Under the pieces are notes generated by a model that worked only from the letters and a program-made list of their open reading frames with translations, ran no database searches and had not been told where the DNA came from. Shown here piece after piece: positions 44,573 through 54,289 of a stretch of 64,000 nucleotides of DNA. Origin of the DNA: Dictyobacter arantiisoli (lineage in GTDB: Bacteria; Chloroflexota; Ktedonobacteria; Ktedonobacterales; Ktedonobacteraceae); assembly GCF_008326305.1 (NCBI RefSeq), contig NZ_BIXY01000033.1, positions 1 to 64,000 of the forward strand, read 5' to 3'. Each line of letters begins with the position of its first letter. The stretch's first letter is position 1. The translations under genes were made by a program, and so were the position numbers.

Positions 44573-44640
44573 TGTCGGACTCCCATGCTCTCCACGGTCT
44601 CTGTGCATGAAGATCGCAGGGACATGAGAATCAAGTACTC
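44573..44640 (+). repeat. Multi-hairpin repeat, copy 4d (left-end fragment)
   Basis: It begins GTGTCGGACTCCCATG and keeps the CTCCACGGTCTCTGTGCATG stretch. It then diverges and ends with CATGAGAATCAAGTACT, a degraded type B right end. All inner hairpins are gone. Confidence 0.75.
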
Positions 44641-44889
44641 TCTAAGTATAAGCGATGAAATCAATAATTATAGAGGTAAGAGAAATTTTTTCTCTTTTTC
44701 ACAACCGCTTACAAGATGCTCCATTTGGTGGGCCGATTTTTTGCGCCTTCTGCCCCTTACCTTCCTTCGCAAGACAGTTATTAACCAGACATTCAAGCGA
44801 TACAATTATTCCTGTTTATTCTTCTCTTGCAATTTTTCTCCAAATATGTCAATATACAGGCAATATTGCATCAGGAGACAAAAAAATAT

Positions 44890-45114
44890 ATGACGAGTAA
44901 TCGCTATCCAAGGCGTTTCCAACCAACGCGCGTGAATGCAAAACAACGCCTGCATGCTTTGCTCCGCGAAAATCCCTCGCTTACCCCACAAGAGCTGGCG
45001 CAGGCCGTAGGCTGTACTCCAGCTTCGGCACGCATCTGGAAAAGCACCTTCTTTGCCAAACGCTATCCCTCCATTTCTGACGATAGTACCTCATCAATGG
45101 ATAGGTTGGTCTAG
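44890..45114 (+). CDS. Small helix-turn-helix protein (74 aa)
   Basis: Starts MTSNRYPRRFQPTRVNAKQR; AGGAGAC lies 12 nt upstream of the ATG. A longer frame from 44827 lacks a ribosome binding site. Residues 17-50 form a winged-helix-like HTH (RLHALLRENPSLTPQELAQA, then VGCTPASARIWKS) with a basic N-terminal arm, so it probably binds DNA. No partner gene is obvious; it lies beside the repeat array. Confidence 0.65.
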   Translation: MTSNRYPRRFQPTRVNAKQRLHALLRENPSLTPQELAQAVGCTPASARIWKSTFFAKRYPSISDDSTSSMDRLV

Positions 45115-45292
45115 CTTAGCTCTATGTATTCTCGCTACGATCCTTGCCAGCAAGACAGAGCACCGTCAGCAAGGAAGGAGTCCCATAAAAGACTGAACGA
45201 CTTGCCACTGGCTGCTCTCATCTCGTAAAATTGGTAGGCAATGATACAGCTTGTATGGTTGATGACATTTTCAGAAAATAGAGGATGAAACA

Positions 45293-46081
45293 GTGGATTA
45301 CAATTGGACCAATTGCTCGAAGGTCGTTAAAACGGAGGTGCTCACGCTGGTCGCTGAGTTACAACGTCTATTAGAAGATAATCTGACCGGTATTTATCTC
45401 TACGGATCAATGGCGGCCGGTGGCTTTAATCCTGAACGCAGCGATATCGATATCCTGGTGGTGACACCTCATAACATGTCTGGTGAGACCAAAAAAAATC
45501 TGCTGGAATTGCTCTGGCGCATGTCACGCGTACCCAGTGCCTTGGATATTACCTTTCTCGTTTCAAGCGTGCTGCATCCTTTTCAGCCAGCCCTCCCGAT
45601 TGAATTCCATTATGCTGAGAAACTGCGCGAGTTCTATCTGCAGGGACTGCGTACGCAAGGCGGTACAGCCTGGCTGGATGCGACAAAAGAGGATGCTCAT
45701 CTCGTCCTCGCTCTCACTGCCCTACGACACTATGGTATTTGTCTATACGGAACGCCCATAGCCGAGGCGATCCCTGACGTGCCTGAGTCGCTATTCCGTG
45801 CAACCCTGTTAGACGTCATGCGCAATACATTGGAAACATATCTCAGTGATCCTTTTACCTGTGTATTAAACGCCTGCCGCTGTCTCGCTTATCTACGTAC
45901 AGGCAGTTATCTTTCAAAAAGCGCTGCTGGAACCTGGGCCTTAAGCGCGCTCCCCGCAGAGTATCACCCCTTGATCACTCAATCGCTGGCCATCTATCGC
46001 AGTGAACGCCTGGGTCGTGCCCTGGGCCGCAAAATTCTGGATGATTTTGTCGCTTTTACCCAACAAGAAATAGCAAAATAG
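45293..46081 (+). CDS. AadA-like aminoglycoside nucleotidyltransferase family protein
   Basis: 262 residues starting at a GTG with AGAGGATG upstream. The nucleotidyltransferase motif reads YGSMAAGGFNPERSDIDILV, with the metal-binding Asp pair in SDID. The C-terminal helical domain shows CRCLAYLRTGSYLSKSAAGTWAL, as in ANT(3'')-type AadA/DUF4111 enzymes. Confirmed members adenylate streptomycin or spectinomycin. Environmental homologues are common and often untested, so resistance activity is a family-based inference. Confidence 0.88.
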   Translation: MDYNWTNCSKVVKTEVLTLVAELQRLLEDNLTGIYLYGSMAAGGFNPERSDIDILVVTPHNMSGETKKNLLELLWRMSRVPSALDITFLVSSVLHPFQPALPIEFHYAEKLREFYLQGLRTQGGTAWLDATKEDAHLVLALTALRHYGICLYGTPIAEAIPDVPESLFRATLLDVMRNTLETYLSDPFTCVLNACRCLAYLRTGSYLSKSAAGTWALSALPAEYHPLITQSLAIYRSERLGRALGRKILDDFVAFTQQEIAK

Positions 46082-46440
46082 GTACTTTATATCAGCCTCA
46101 CTTCCCTATAAGTGCTTCCTTTTCTGCTCACTCTACTTTACACTCTCGATATCTGAGCTTTCTTAACCTTCATCGTATTACGCAAGATAAGCGTCGATGG
46201 TAAATAGAAATGCCTATAAGTGTGACATTTTAGCTGCCTACCCGTTTTCTCTATTGTAGAGAAAGTCTAAAGTGGCATGTAGTTCGATTTTTAAATACTT
46301 AAAAATCGAGAACTATTTTCGCTTCTCAGGCTCACAATATATAATCTCGTGTAGTATAACTACTCTGTACTCACTAATACTCTTTTTTTATTTCTACTAG
46401 TAAAAAAGGAAGCCTTTTTAGTCTGGAGGCATTCACTTCC
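46082..46440. other. Intergenic region with two AT-rich hairpins
   Basis: TTCTCTA-TTG-TAGAGAA lies at about 46247-46263. GTTCGATTTTTAA (46282-46294) pairs with TTAAAAATCG(A)GAAC (46299-46313) in a stem with one bulge. The second could serve as a terminator in either direction. No gene is seen. Confidence 0.45.
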
Positions 46441-48249
46441 ATGCGTAATAATATACGTGCGCAATATATTTTTTTGGGGATACTCGTGGGGCTGATAACA
46501 AGTCTGATTGTGATAGCTTTTTATATTAACCATCCAGCTGCAGAGATACTTCCAGATACATGGAGTTATCTTTATGTGGTAAATCTGATCCAAACAAGCG
46601 GGCACCTTGTTAATTTCTGGCGCCTGCCAGTCTATCCCCTCTTTATCACAGCCATTTATGCCATGGCCGGTCAGGGAAATGTTGAAGCAGTCAGTATCGG
46701 GCAAGCGGTACTCTTTGTATGTGCCACCCTTGAAATTTATTGGGTTGCAGCTCTTATCTTTAAACGTCCCTGGATCGCGTTTGTGCTTGGTTTGACAGTC
46801 GGTGGAAACCTTATGCTTCTATCCTATGTCAAGCCACTGATGACCGAGGGCATGGGACTCTGGCTACTCACTTCTTTGGTGCTCTTGACGTTGCTCTTCC
46901 TACGTACCTTCAAACGTCGTTTCTTATGGCTTACAGCCCTGGTGATGTTCCTGCTCTTCATGACACGCCCCGAATGGCTCTATCTCCCTCCCATCATCTT
47001 CGCTTATATCCTCTTTATTGCTTTTACGAGAAAAAATTTTCGGCGCACGCTTTTACACGTTATAGCATCTGGCATTCTCATTTACGCTATTGTCGTTGGA
47101 TACATATTTGTCAATACCACCCAGAATCATTTTATGGGTACAACGTGGATACAAAATATCAATGAAGTGGGCAAGGTTATCCAGTATCGCATGCAGACAG
47201 AATCAAGCTCCACAAATCCTCGCGATGTAGCCATCAGTCAGGACCTTAATAGCGAAATAAAAGCAGGCAACCTGGACCCTTACAGCATCATGGAAAGGCA
47301 TCCAGATGATTTTAAAAACTATGCCAGCGAAACAGGAAGTTTTTCACAAGCGATTATTATTCGCCATCCCCTGGAATATATTCAAAAATCGATTCCCATC
47401 ATCTTATCTATACCTGCTCTAGGTGGGCGGGAATCCTCTTATGATTCTGCTGGTCCATTTGCAGGATTTTTACAACCTTTAACCAATGCTGGCAAAATTT
47501 TCCATAGTTTCAACGTTTGCTTCTTCCTGATAGTGATCCTCTGGATCTGCCTCTTCTGCATCAAACGATCACGAAAGCAACAGATTACACCAGGTATGAT
47601 ATTGCTACTCTTGATATGTAACTATGGTCTTATCATCACTGTCGTTGGTGGCTATCGATACATGGATTATGTGCGAACGGATATTCAGTTCAATCCATTG
47701 ATGTTCATCATTATATGGGGAACACTATTGCTGGTAATAGATATCTTTATTACGAAAAATTCTAGAGGTGCTTTTTTCAACGGAATAAAGAACTGTACGC
47801 GTATAATCTCTTCTTACAGAATAAAAGGCAAAAAGCTTGTCCGTACGAGTGCACTCCTCAGTATGCTCTTGATGCTCTGCTTGAGTGGATGTGGTATACA
47901 ATCCCAGATATCCACGACACACAGCGTACTCAAGCTTAGCTGTCACCAGGAGGGAGGAGTTGGCTTGCTATTTATAAACATCAGTAATGCTGGTATTGAT
48001 CAACCACCTGCGATATTGAAGGTAACATTTACAGCACAAGATGGCACCACTATCCATCTACAAACAAGCACGCCAACGATTCCAGCCACCCAGGAACGTC
48101 TACTCACGGTCAACGTGCCGCAGTTCCATACATCAGTGGTTAAAAATCCTTTTATGATAGATTACAAAATGCCAGCCGGGACAATTCATCTACAACTTGC
48201 TGCTCCAACTAGTGCAGCAACTTCCTCTAACATGCAGTATACCTGTTAA
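46441..48249 (+). CDS. Polytopic membrane protein with a lipobox-like junction and a C-terminal beta domain
   Basis: 602 residues. About 10-11 membrane segments fill residues 8-440, with a first loop ILPDTWSYLYVVNLIQTSG and TRPEWLYLPP resembling GT-C/GT39-type glycosyltransferases. A Lys/Arg-rich linker (FFNGIKNCTRIISSYRIKG) is followed by a second hydrophobic stretch ending in LMLCLSGCG, which looks like a lipoprotein signal inside the chain. The last 115 residues appear to be a CARDB-like beta sandwich (ISNAGIDQPPAILKVTFTAQ). It may be a real fusion with one extra membrane helix, or two genes joined by loss of a stop. There is no ribosome binding site visible before the ATG. Confidence 0.7.
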   Translation: MRNNIRAQYIFLGILVGLITSLIVIAFYINHPAAEILPDTWSYLYVVNLIQTSGHLVNFWRLPVYPLFITAIYAMAGQGNVEAVSIGQAVLFVCATLEIYWVAALIFKRPWIAFVLGLTVGGNLMLLSYVKPLMTEGMGLWLLTSLVLLTLLFLRTFKRRFLWLTALVMFLLFMTRPEWLYLPPIIFAYILFIAFTRKNFRRTLLHVIASGILIYAIVVGYIFVNTTQNHFMGTTWIQNINEVGKVIQYRMQTESSSTNPRDVAISQDLNSEIKAGNLDPYSIMERHPDDFKNYASETGSFSQAIIIRHPLEYIQKSIPIILSIPALGGRESSYDSAGPFAGFLQPLTNAGKIFHSFNVCFFLIVILWICLFCIKRSRKQQITPGMILLLLICNYGLIITVVGGYRYMDYVRTDIQFNPLMFIIIWGTLLLVIDIFITKNSRGAFFNGIKNCTRIISSYRIKGKKLVRTSALLSMLLMLCLSGCGIQSQISTTHSVLKLSCHQEGGVGLLFINISNAGIDQPPAILKVTFTAQDGTTIHLQTSTPTIPATQERLLTVNVPQFHTSVVKNPFMIDYKMPAGTIHLQLAAPTSAATSSNMQYTC

Positions 48250-48415
48250 GCATCGCGTCCCTGGTAAGGATGCTTCCCAGTTCACAACCAGGCAGTATCC
48301 TTACCTTCCGCATCCTCAAAAATAATGGCCCCTCCATGTTATCTTCAAAATGTGCTATACTATTATCACAAACAAACAATAAGTAAGTAAACAACCAGCC
48401 ACCGGGCGAAAAGAG

Positions 48416-49246
48416 ATGAAGAATATGACAACAACAGATACTTCGACGACTCAGCAGGAGATCCAGCCTTCTAGCTGGCCTTTGCAACGGGTAGGATTGC
48501 GTGTGCAGCATATGAAGCGCAGTATTGCATATTATCAACGGCTGGGCCTGAAATTGGTCCGCGATGAGCGCGATGAGACGGGCAATGGCAGTGTGGGACT
48601 TGGTGTTGGCAGCCGTGAGGTGCTACAATTGCGCACACTGCCTGGCGGTCGTCCTCGTCCGGCGCGTACGGCAGGACTCTATCATTTCGCGCTGGTTGTG
48701 CCAACTGAGGCCGAACTGGGAGCCTTCCTGTTGCATGTTCAGGATGCCCACAATAATGTCCCGCTGGGCGGTGAAGCTGATCATCTGGTGAGCGAGGCTC
48801 TCTATCTGACAGACCCAGAAGGGAACGGCATCGAGGTCTATTATGATCGCCCGCGCACACAATGGCCCTATCGCGGCGATCAGTTGCTGATGGATACCCT
48901 GTACTTGAATCGACCCCATCTTATCGCACAGGCCAGCGCCAGCTTTACCGGCTTCTCAGATAGCCTGCGCCTCGGCCATATGCATCTCAATGTCAGTGAT
49001 CTGGAACAGAGCCTGACCTTCTATAAGAGCCTGGGCATGCAGCCCACCGTCAAAATGAAGGATCAGGCCTACTTTATCTCCTGGGATGGCTATCATCATC
49101 ATCTAGGAACCAATCTCTGGGCGGGCCGCAATGTCAGCCCGGTTGAGCCAGATATGTATGGCATCGACTTTTATGAAATCAAGCGACCAGGATTGACACC
49201 GATGACAATACAAGATCCCAACGGCGTCACGATTGTTGTCCTGTAA
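48416..49246 (+). CDS. VOC family protein, two glyoxalase/extradiol-dioxygenase modules (CatE-like)
   Basis: 276 residues with two paired VOC domains at about 20-145 and 175-276. Likely metal ligands are in GLYHFALVVP and GNGIEVYYD in the first domain and LGHMHLNVSD and YHHHLGTNLW in the second. The layout matches the CatE/YfiE group, often annotated catechol 2,3-dioxygenase. The substrate is not clear from sequence. The upstream site (GCGAAAAGAG) is modest. A terminator follows. Confidence 0.88.
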   Translation: MKNMTTTDTSTTQQEIQPSSWPLQRVGLRVQHMKRSIAYYQRLGLKLVRDERDETGNGSVGLGVGSREVLQLRTLPGGRPRPARTAGLYHFALVVPTEAELGAFLLHVQDAHNNVPLGGEADHLVSEALYLTDPEGNGIEVYYDRPRTQWPYRGDQLLMDTLYLNRPHLIAQASASFTGFSDSLRLGHMHLNVSDLEQSLTFYKSLGMQPTVKMKDQAYFISWDGYHHHLGTNLWAGRNVSPVEPDMYGIDFYEIKRPGLTPMTIQDPNGVTIVVL

Positions 49247-49268
49247 TAATAAGCTGTGCCTGTTCTAC

Positions 49269-49306
49269 AAAGCCAGGACTTGCCTCCTTATCCTGGCTTT
49301 GCTTTA
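49269..49306 (+). terminator. Rho-independent terminator after the VOC gene
   Basis: AAAGCCAGGA (49269-49278) pairs perfectly with TCCTGGCTTT (49291-49300), then GCTTTA. The T-run is short but the hairpin begins 22 bp past the stop. Confidence 0.75.
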
Positions 49307-49440
49307 TCCCTCTCTACAATTCCTGCCTCTTCAGGTGACTCTGTCGGAACAATTGACGCCGATTGGATGAATAGGGGATATGTTCGTTCTACTAGTAGAA
49401 CAGACAGATAAATACAAATAAGCTGTAGGAGAACGCATCC

Positions 49441-50196
49441 ATGTTTTACTTCCGGGACGATACAAACGATCATCTTATTTATGACGAAATTTTTAAGCGC
49501 AATGCTTATAACTTGCCAGCATCATTTTCTGATACAGATATCATTATCGATATTGGCGCACATCTGGGATTCTTTACCTATGCAGCGGCTGAGCGTGGCG
49601 CTGGCATTGTCTATGCAATAGAAGCAGAAGCAGAAAATTATAAATTAGCGAAGGAAAACTTACAAGCTTTTATTGACCAGAATAAAGTAAAGTTACTTCA
49701 GGCGGCCATCTGGCGGTCAGATGAAAAAGGGGCCGTGCTGTTCCATAGCGGGCATCCCAGACGCTTTGATTGCCAGATCGAGAGTAAATTGATCAATACG
49801 GGTGGCGGCGATGTGCTATGGCAAACATCTGGCACCCCTATCTCAACCCTGGCCTTTGATGATCTTGTCACAGAAGCAAGCCAGCAACAGACAAAACGTA
49901 TCCATATCCTCAAAATTGATTGCGAAGGATCTGAATGGCCGATCTTGCTCACCTCACAAACCCTCCATCTCATAGATGAAATCCACGGAGAATTTCACGA
50001 AATCGGCGGCCCATATGATACCTTTAGCGCGCCCTTTTCCATTCCTGGCTATCAGCGTTTTACAGTGGAAGAGCTACAAACCTTTCTGGAGCAACAAAAT
50101 TTCACCTTCAGCTATACACGACTCACACGTTCTGATGGTTTACCCTCCCGTTTAGGGATGTTTACTGCCATTAACAAAGCTCATGTAGTTGGATAG
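49441..50196 (+). CDS. FkbM family SAM-dependent methyltransferase
   Basis: 251 residues. The SAM-binding motif I reads IIDIGAHLGFFTYAAAERGA, then YAIEAEAENYKLAKENL. The FkbM signature follows in HILKIDCEGSEWPIL and EIHGEFHEIG. TAGGAGA precedes the ATG. The family methylates hydroxyl groups of sugars or small molecules. No biosynthetic genes adjoin it, so the substrate is unknown. It converges on the STAND gene with 39 bp between the ends. Confidence 0.9.
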   Translation: MFYFRDDTNDHLIYDEIFKRNAYNLPASFSDTDIIIDIGAHLGFFTYAAAERGAGIVYAIEAEAENYKLAKENLQAFIDQNKVKLLQAAIWRSDEKGAVLFHSGHPRRFDCQIESKLINTGGGDVLWQTSGTPISTLAFDDLVTEASQQQTKRIHILKIDCEGSEWPILLTSQTLHLIDEIHGEFHEIGGPYDTFSAPFSIPGYQRFTVEELQTFLEQQNFTFSYTRLTRSDGLPSRLGMFTAINKAHVVG

Positions 50197-50235
50197 ACCA
50201 CAGGTCATCTGGCTACATGAGTGAATAACATAACA

Positions 50236-53200
50236 TCAGTGATCAATCGCACCCAGAACTTTCAGAGTTTCTCGCTGGACCTCTGTTAAACCAGAGGCTC
50301 CAGTGATATCCATATGCTCATATGGTCGATCACACTTAAGGATTTTATAACAGGTGCCAGCAGGTACATCCCAGAGACGAATAGAGCCATCCCGGCTACC
50401 ACTGGCAAGGTGATTCCCCTGTCCATTAAAAGCAACTGCACGCACATGGTCGGCATGGCCTTCTAGAACCTGAATACATTCACCCGTCCGGGCATCCCAG
50501 AGACGAATAGTCCGATCATCGCTTCCACTCGCAATCACCGCATCAGCACCAATGGCAACCGAACGTACCCAGTTGGTATGTCCGAGGAGTATATGTAAGC
50601 AACGCCAGGTGTCAGTCTGCCAGACTCTCACAGTATGATCTCCACTCGCACTAGCCAGAAAGCGTCCATCCGGGCTAAAAGCGACAGACCTTACCCGGCT
50701 GGTGTGCCCATGTAAGGTTGTAAGACAGGTACCCAGTTGCACGTTCCAAAGGCGAACCTTCTGATCATCACCGGCACTCGCCAGCAGAGTGCCATCAGGA
50801 CTAAAAGCGATAGATCCAACTCTATGTGTATGGCCAGTCAGGGTATGGATAGCTTTACCAGTCTGAATATTCCATAAACAGATCGACGCATCTTCGCTTG
50901 CACTCGCCAGCACATTCCCATCCGGACTAAAAGCGACGGACGTAACCCAACTATGATGTCCTCGTAATGTTTTCACATACTGCTCACGCCTGACATTCCA
51001 CAAGCGAACTACGGTATCTTCACTCCCACTGGCTAACAAATTACCATCAGGACTAAAGGCTACAGTACGTACCCAGCTATTGTGCCCGGTTAGCATATGA
51101 GCGGTTTCTTCAATCTCTGTTTGCCACAAGCTCAGGGTGTAAGTATCACTATTGCTTGCCAGTAAGCGCTCATCAGGACTAAAGGCTACGGTTTTTATCC
51201 AATTACTATGGCCGCTTAAAGCTGTCAGGCAGTGATTGGTATTCGTCTCCCAGAGGCGAATCGTCTGATCATCACCGCCGCTGGCGAGAACGCTCCCGTC
51301 AGCGTTGAACGCAATTGAGCGTATCCAACCCGTATGTCCGACCAGGGTATGGCGCCGCTGCCCGGTGAGCGTATCCCATTGCCGAATGGTTTGATCTTCG
51401 CTGGCACTGATCAACAGAGGCTCCAAAGGATGAAAAGCAACCGAGCGTACACGCCTGGTATGTCCCGTCAAGACGTGATGCAGCGCATGTGTCTGGCTAT
51501 CCCATACACGAATTGTTTGATCATCGCTCGCACTGGCGCAGAAGCGACTATCAGGACTAAAGGCTACAGACCATACTTCGCTGGTATGCCCCGTGACGAT
51601 AGCGAGGCAATCCCTGCTAGTGAGATCCCAAAAGCGCACTGTTTTATCCTGGCTACCACTTACCAGACGTGTGCCGTCAGGACTAAAAGCAATCGAGCGC
51701 ACTTCACCCTCATGTCCCTGCAAGATATGCATACATTGTCGAGTAGCAACATCCCAGAGGCGAATCGTCTGATCATTCCCACAACTCGCTAGTACCTTGC
51801 CATCCGGACTAAAGATAACCTGGCGTACCCAGCTATTGTGGCCTCGCAAAACGGACAAACATATCCCTGTATTGACATCCCAGAGGCGAATCGTCTGATC
51901 ATTCCCACAACTCGCTAATACATTGCTATCCGGACTAAAAGTCACGGATCGCACCCAGTCAGTATGTCCTGTGCAATCCAGATGCGGCGACGCATGCATC
52001 CCCTGCCAGCGCCAGATACGCACGCTACTCGTGGTTGTCCCCCCGGCAACAAGATCCCCCACAGGCGCAAATGAGAGAGATAAGATATTCCCTAATGTAT
52101 CGGTAAACATTGATTTATCAAAATGAGTGGAGCGAAAATTAACGTTGGAGAGATTCACTTTCTGGAGATAGGCTTGTCGAATGAAGAGATGCGAAAAATC
52201 ATACTTCTCTAAATCAAACTTCAGAAATATTAGCAGGGAGAGCATATTTCCAGCTGCATAGGTTGGTTGTGCGGCAGGAAATGTATGGATAAGGGACAAT
52301 ATATGCTGGCACTTCTGTTGTAATTCTGACTCGCCAAAATTGTCCAGTAGCCGCTTCGCCAGGGGAGCCAGAAAAAAACGTATCTGACTTTCTCGCACAT
52401 GTTCTTTAGCATCGGCCTTCATCAGAGCATATTTGCCAAATATATTGATATCTTCGTTCAAGAACTCTTCATAGATCTGGTCAACAAGTACATCAGCAAC
52501 ATGCTCCATAATAAGAGGGAGCAACGTAAATTGTACTGAACTACCAGTGGTCTCAATGAGAAAACGCCGGCGTAATGAGAGCAGTGCATCCAGTAACTCT
52601 TTTTTTATAACAGAAGTGACGAGGTCTACGCGCAATTCTTCTAAAGATACACGCTCACGCTCTACTGCCAGCCAATAGATAATTTCTAATTCAAGCGCTG
52701 ATAGTCTTTTAAACTGTTGATCAAGGAGCGCGTGAATGCCTGTACTACCGTCACGTTCACGCAAGAAAACCTCAATATTCCCTCCAAATATCTCACGAAT
52801 AAACTCGCAGACCAGCTTTAAAGCCAATGGATTCCCGGAATAAATTTGTACGAGCATAGACCATTGGTCGTCGGAACCAAACAGCGTCCCATCCTCGATA
52901 ATGGCACGGCCCACTTTTGTATCTAAACCCGCCACAGATAACGAACGAACACCAGCGGAGGCGCTTTCCAACAGTACAAGTTCCTTCGTTTTCTCACGAC
53001 TCGTCAAGAGCAAACAACTACTATGCCTGGTTGTTCCAAAACGGCGAATGAAATTATCATAATCTTCATAGCCATATTGGTATAAGCTAGCATGATTCCC
53101 ATCCTGTAAGATGGTCTCTAAATTATCAAAAATAAGCAAGCAACGCTTCTTCTTTAGAATATCAAAGAGCAAAGCTAAAGCTGCTTCCTCATTTTCAGGA

Positions 53201-53880
53201 AGCGCAGTTATCTGTTGCTCTGAAAAAAAGAGCAGGGATTCCTTTAATACTTCTCTTAAGGGAGGCGCATTTTGCAGGGTACGCCAGAAGACATAATCAA
53301 ATAAAGTGTTGACTTGATTCACTAATGCTACAGCAAGACTGGTTTTTCCAATTCCTCCCTGCCCTAATATCGATAAGACACAACAATGCTCATGTTCAAT
53401 CCATTTTTCTAGCGTGGTAAACTCTTCCAGCCTGCCGTAAAACTTTCCTTGTTGCGGCGCGCCATCCCAATCTATCCTCGTCTCATTTGCCATCCGTGCT
53501 ACGGATGTCGATTGATCCACATCTGGAGCACGCGTCACAGTGTTATTTGCGCTAGCAGGGGATGTGGTCAGGATAGCGGGTACAACTCTATGTGCATCCA
53601 CAAGAGTAGTAGAAACATGGGATGATGATAAATCCGTAGAGGCTATCTTTATTGAGGGCTCCTTCTCGGGCAGAAGAAGAGTGGGTGGAAAAACTTGAAA
53701 AAAAGCTAGCACCACACCAATAACAGTTATTACAACCACAGGGATAAGTGCCTGGGCCCCCTGAATAATCCAAAGAATTGCCAGTCCTATGACCAATAGT
53801 AACACGGCAATTAAAATAAGCCAGCGACCCCATAGTGGCAAAGGATGTTTAGGTTCCGCCTCAGGTGCTCTGGGTATCAT
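50236..53880 (-). CDS. Membrane-anchored STAND NTPase with 14 WD40 repeats
   Basis: 1214 residues. Two hydrophobic segments (about 19-42 and 45-64) start the protein where many STAND proteins have an effector domain. The NB-ARC ATPase has Walker A GQGGIGKTSLAV (about 175) and Walker B CLLIFDNLE, followed by LLTSREK and the NPLALKLV (GxP-like) motif. A helical region and a short pentapeptide-like stretch (KYDFSHLFIRQAYLQKVN) connect to 14 WD40 repeats (about 610-1185), enough for two seven-bladed propellers, each with the GHxxxVRSVAFSPDG...TIRLWD pattern. STAND proteins oligomerise on ligand binding to the repeats. Without a known effector, the membrane segments may be the output. Confidence 0.93.
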   Translation of the reverse strand: MIPRAPEAEPKHPLPLWGRWLILIAVLLLVIGLAILWIIQGAQALIPVVVITVIGVVLAFFQVFPPTLLLPEKEPSIKIASTDLSSSHVSTTLVDAHRVVPAILTTSPASANNTVTRAPDVDQSTSVARMANETRIDWDGAPQQGKFYGRLEEFTTLEKWIEHEHCCVLSILGQGGIGKTSLAVALVNQVNTLFDYVFWRTLQNAPPLREVLKESLLFFSEQQITALPENEEAALALLFDILKKKRCLLIFDNLETILQDGNHASLYQYGYEDYDNFIRRFGTTRHSSCLLLTSREKTKELVLLESASAGVRSLSVAGLDTKVGRAIIEDGTLFGSDDQWSMLVQIYSGNPLALKLVCEFIREIFGGNIEVFLRERDGSTGIHALLDQQFKRLSALELEIIYWLAVERERVSLEELRVDLVTSVIKKELLDALLSLRRRFLIETTGSSVQFTLLPLIMEHVADVLVDQIYEEFLNEDINIFGKYALMKADAKEHVRESQIRFFLAPLAKRLLDNFGESELQQKCQHILSLIHTFPAAQPTYAAGNMLSLLIFLKFDLEKYDFSHLFIRQAYLQKVNLSNVNFRSTHFDKSMFTDTLGNILSLSFAPVGDLVAGGTTTSSVRIWRWQGMHASPHLDCTGHTDWVRSVTFSPDSNVLASCGNDQTIRLWDVNTGICLSVLRGHNSWVRQVIFSPDGKVLASCGNDQTIRLWDVATRQCMHILQGHEGEVRSIAFSPDGTRLVSGSQDKTVRFWDLTSRDCLAIVTGHTSEVWSVAFSPDSRFCASASDDQTIRVWDSQTHALHHVLTGHTRRVRSVAFHPLEPLLISASEDQTIRQWDTLTGQRRHTLVGHTGWIRSIAFNADGSVLASGGDDQTIRLWETNTNHCLTALSGHSNWIKTVAFSPDERLLASNSDTYTLSLWQTEIEETAHMLTGHNSWVRTVAFSPDGNLLASGSEDTVVRLWNVRREQYVKTLRGHHSWVTSVAFSPDGNVLASASEDASICLWNIQTGKAIHTLTGHTHRVGSIAFSPDGTLLASAGDDQKVRLWNVQLGTCLTTLHGHTSRVRSVAFSPDGRFLASASGDHTVRVWQTDTWRCLHILLGHTNWVRSVAIGADAVIASGSDDRTIRLWDARTGECIQVLEGHADHVRAVAFNGQGNHLASGSRDGSIRLWDVPAGTCYKILKCDRPYEHMDITGASGLTEVQRETLKVLGAIDH

Positions 53881-54207
53881 ACCTGTTCTCCATCAGCATG
53901 CAAAAACAAAAATAATAATCTATACAGCTTTGTATAATACAATAATTATGAATACAACAATGTATTTGCTATTCAAGCATTTTTTTATTCCTATTCGGGA
54001 TGATATAGATTTATAGCTATACAGCAACATACTTGAATAATAAAAACATTTTATCATAAACATCGCTGAATAGTCATTACTTTCTCACCTGAAATTCCTA
54101 TCACCATTCATATAACGTCTTTTGTACTCACGCACATGCGCTGATTTATACATATAGATTATAAGAATCCTCTTTTGGTTGTAGAGCCTATCTGGTACTA
54201 AACGCAC
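53881..54207. other. AT-rich intergenic region upstream of the STAND gene
   Basis: Very AT-rich; it should include the promoter for the STAND gene on the minus strand. I see no ribosome-binding-site-bearing frame and no repeat. Confidence 0.4.
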
Positions 54208-54249
54208 GAAAGCCCTCGTTCATCCTTTTTCAGGAGACGAGGGCTTTCA
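54208..54249. terminator. Hairpin downstream of ilvD (terminator-like)
   Basis: GAAAGCCCTCGT (54208-54219) pairs perfectly with ACGAGGGCTTTC (54238-54249). It lies 40 bp past the ilvD stop on the minus strand; T-rich sequence after the stem is weak in both directions. Confidence 0.7.
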
Positions 54250-54289
54250 TTTACATTCAGAGATTGTTATCTCTTAAGCTAGCAAGCGA

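Noticed and set aside
44085-44640. CRISPR array
   Set aside because: Units are about 195 bp with internal palindromes and 11-nt linkers, and there are no variable spacers or cas genes.
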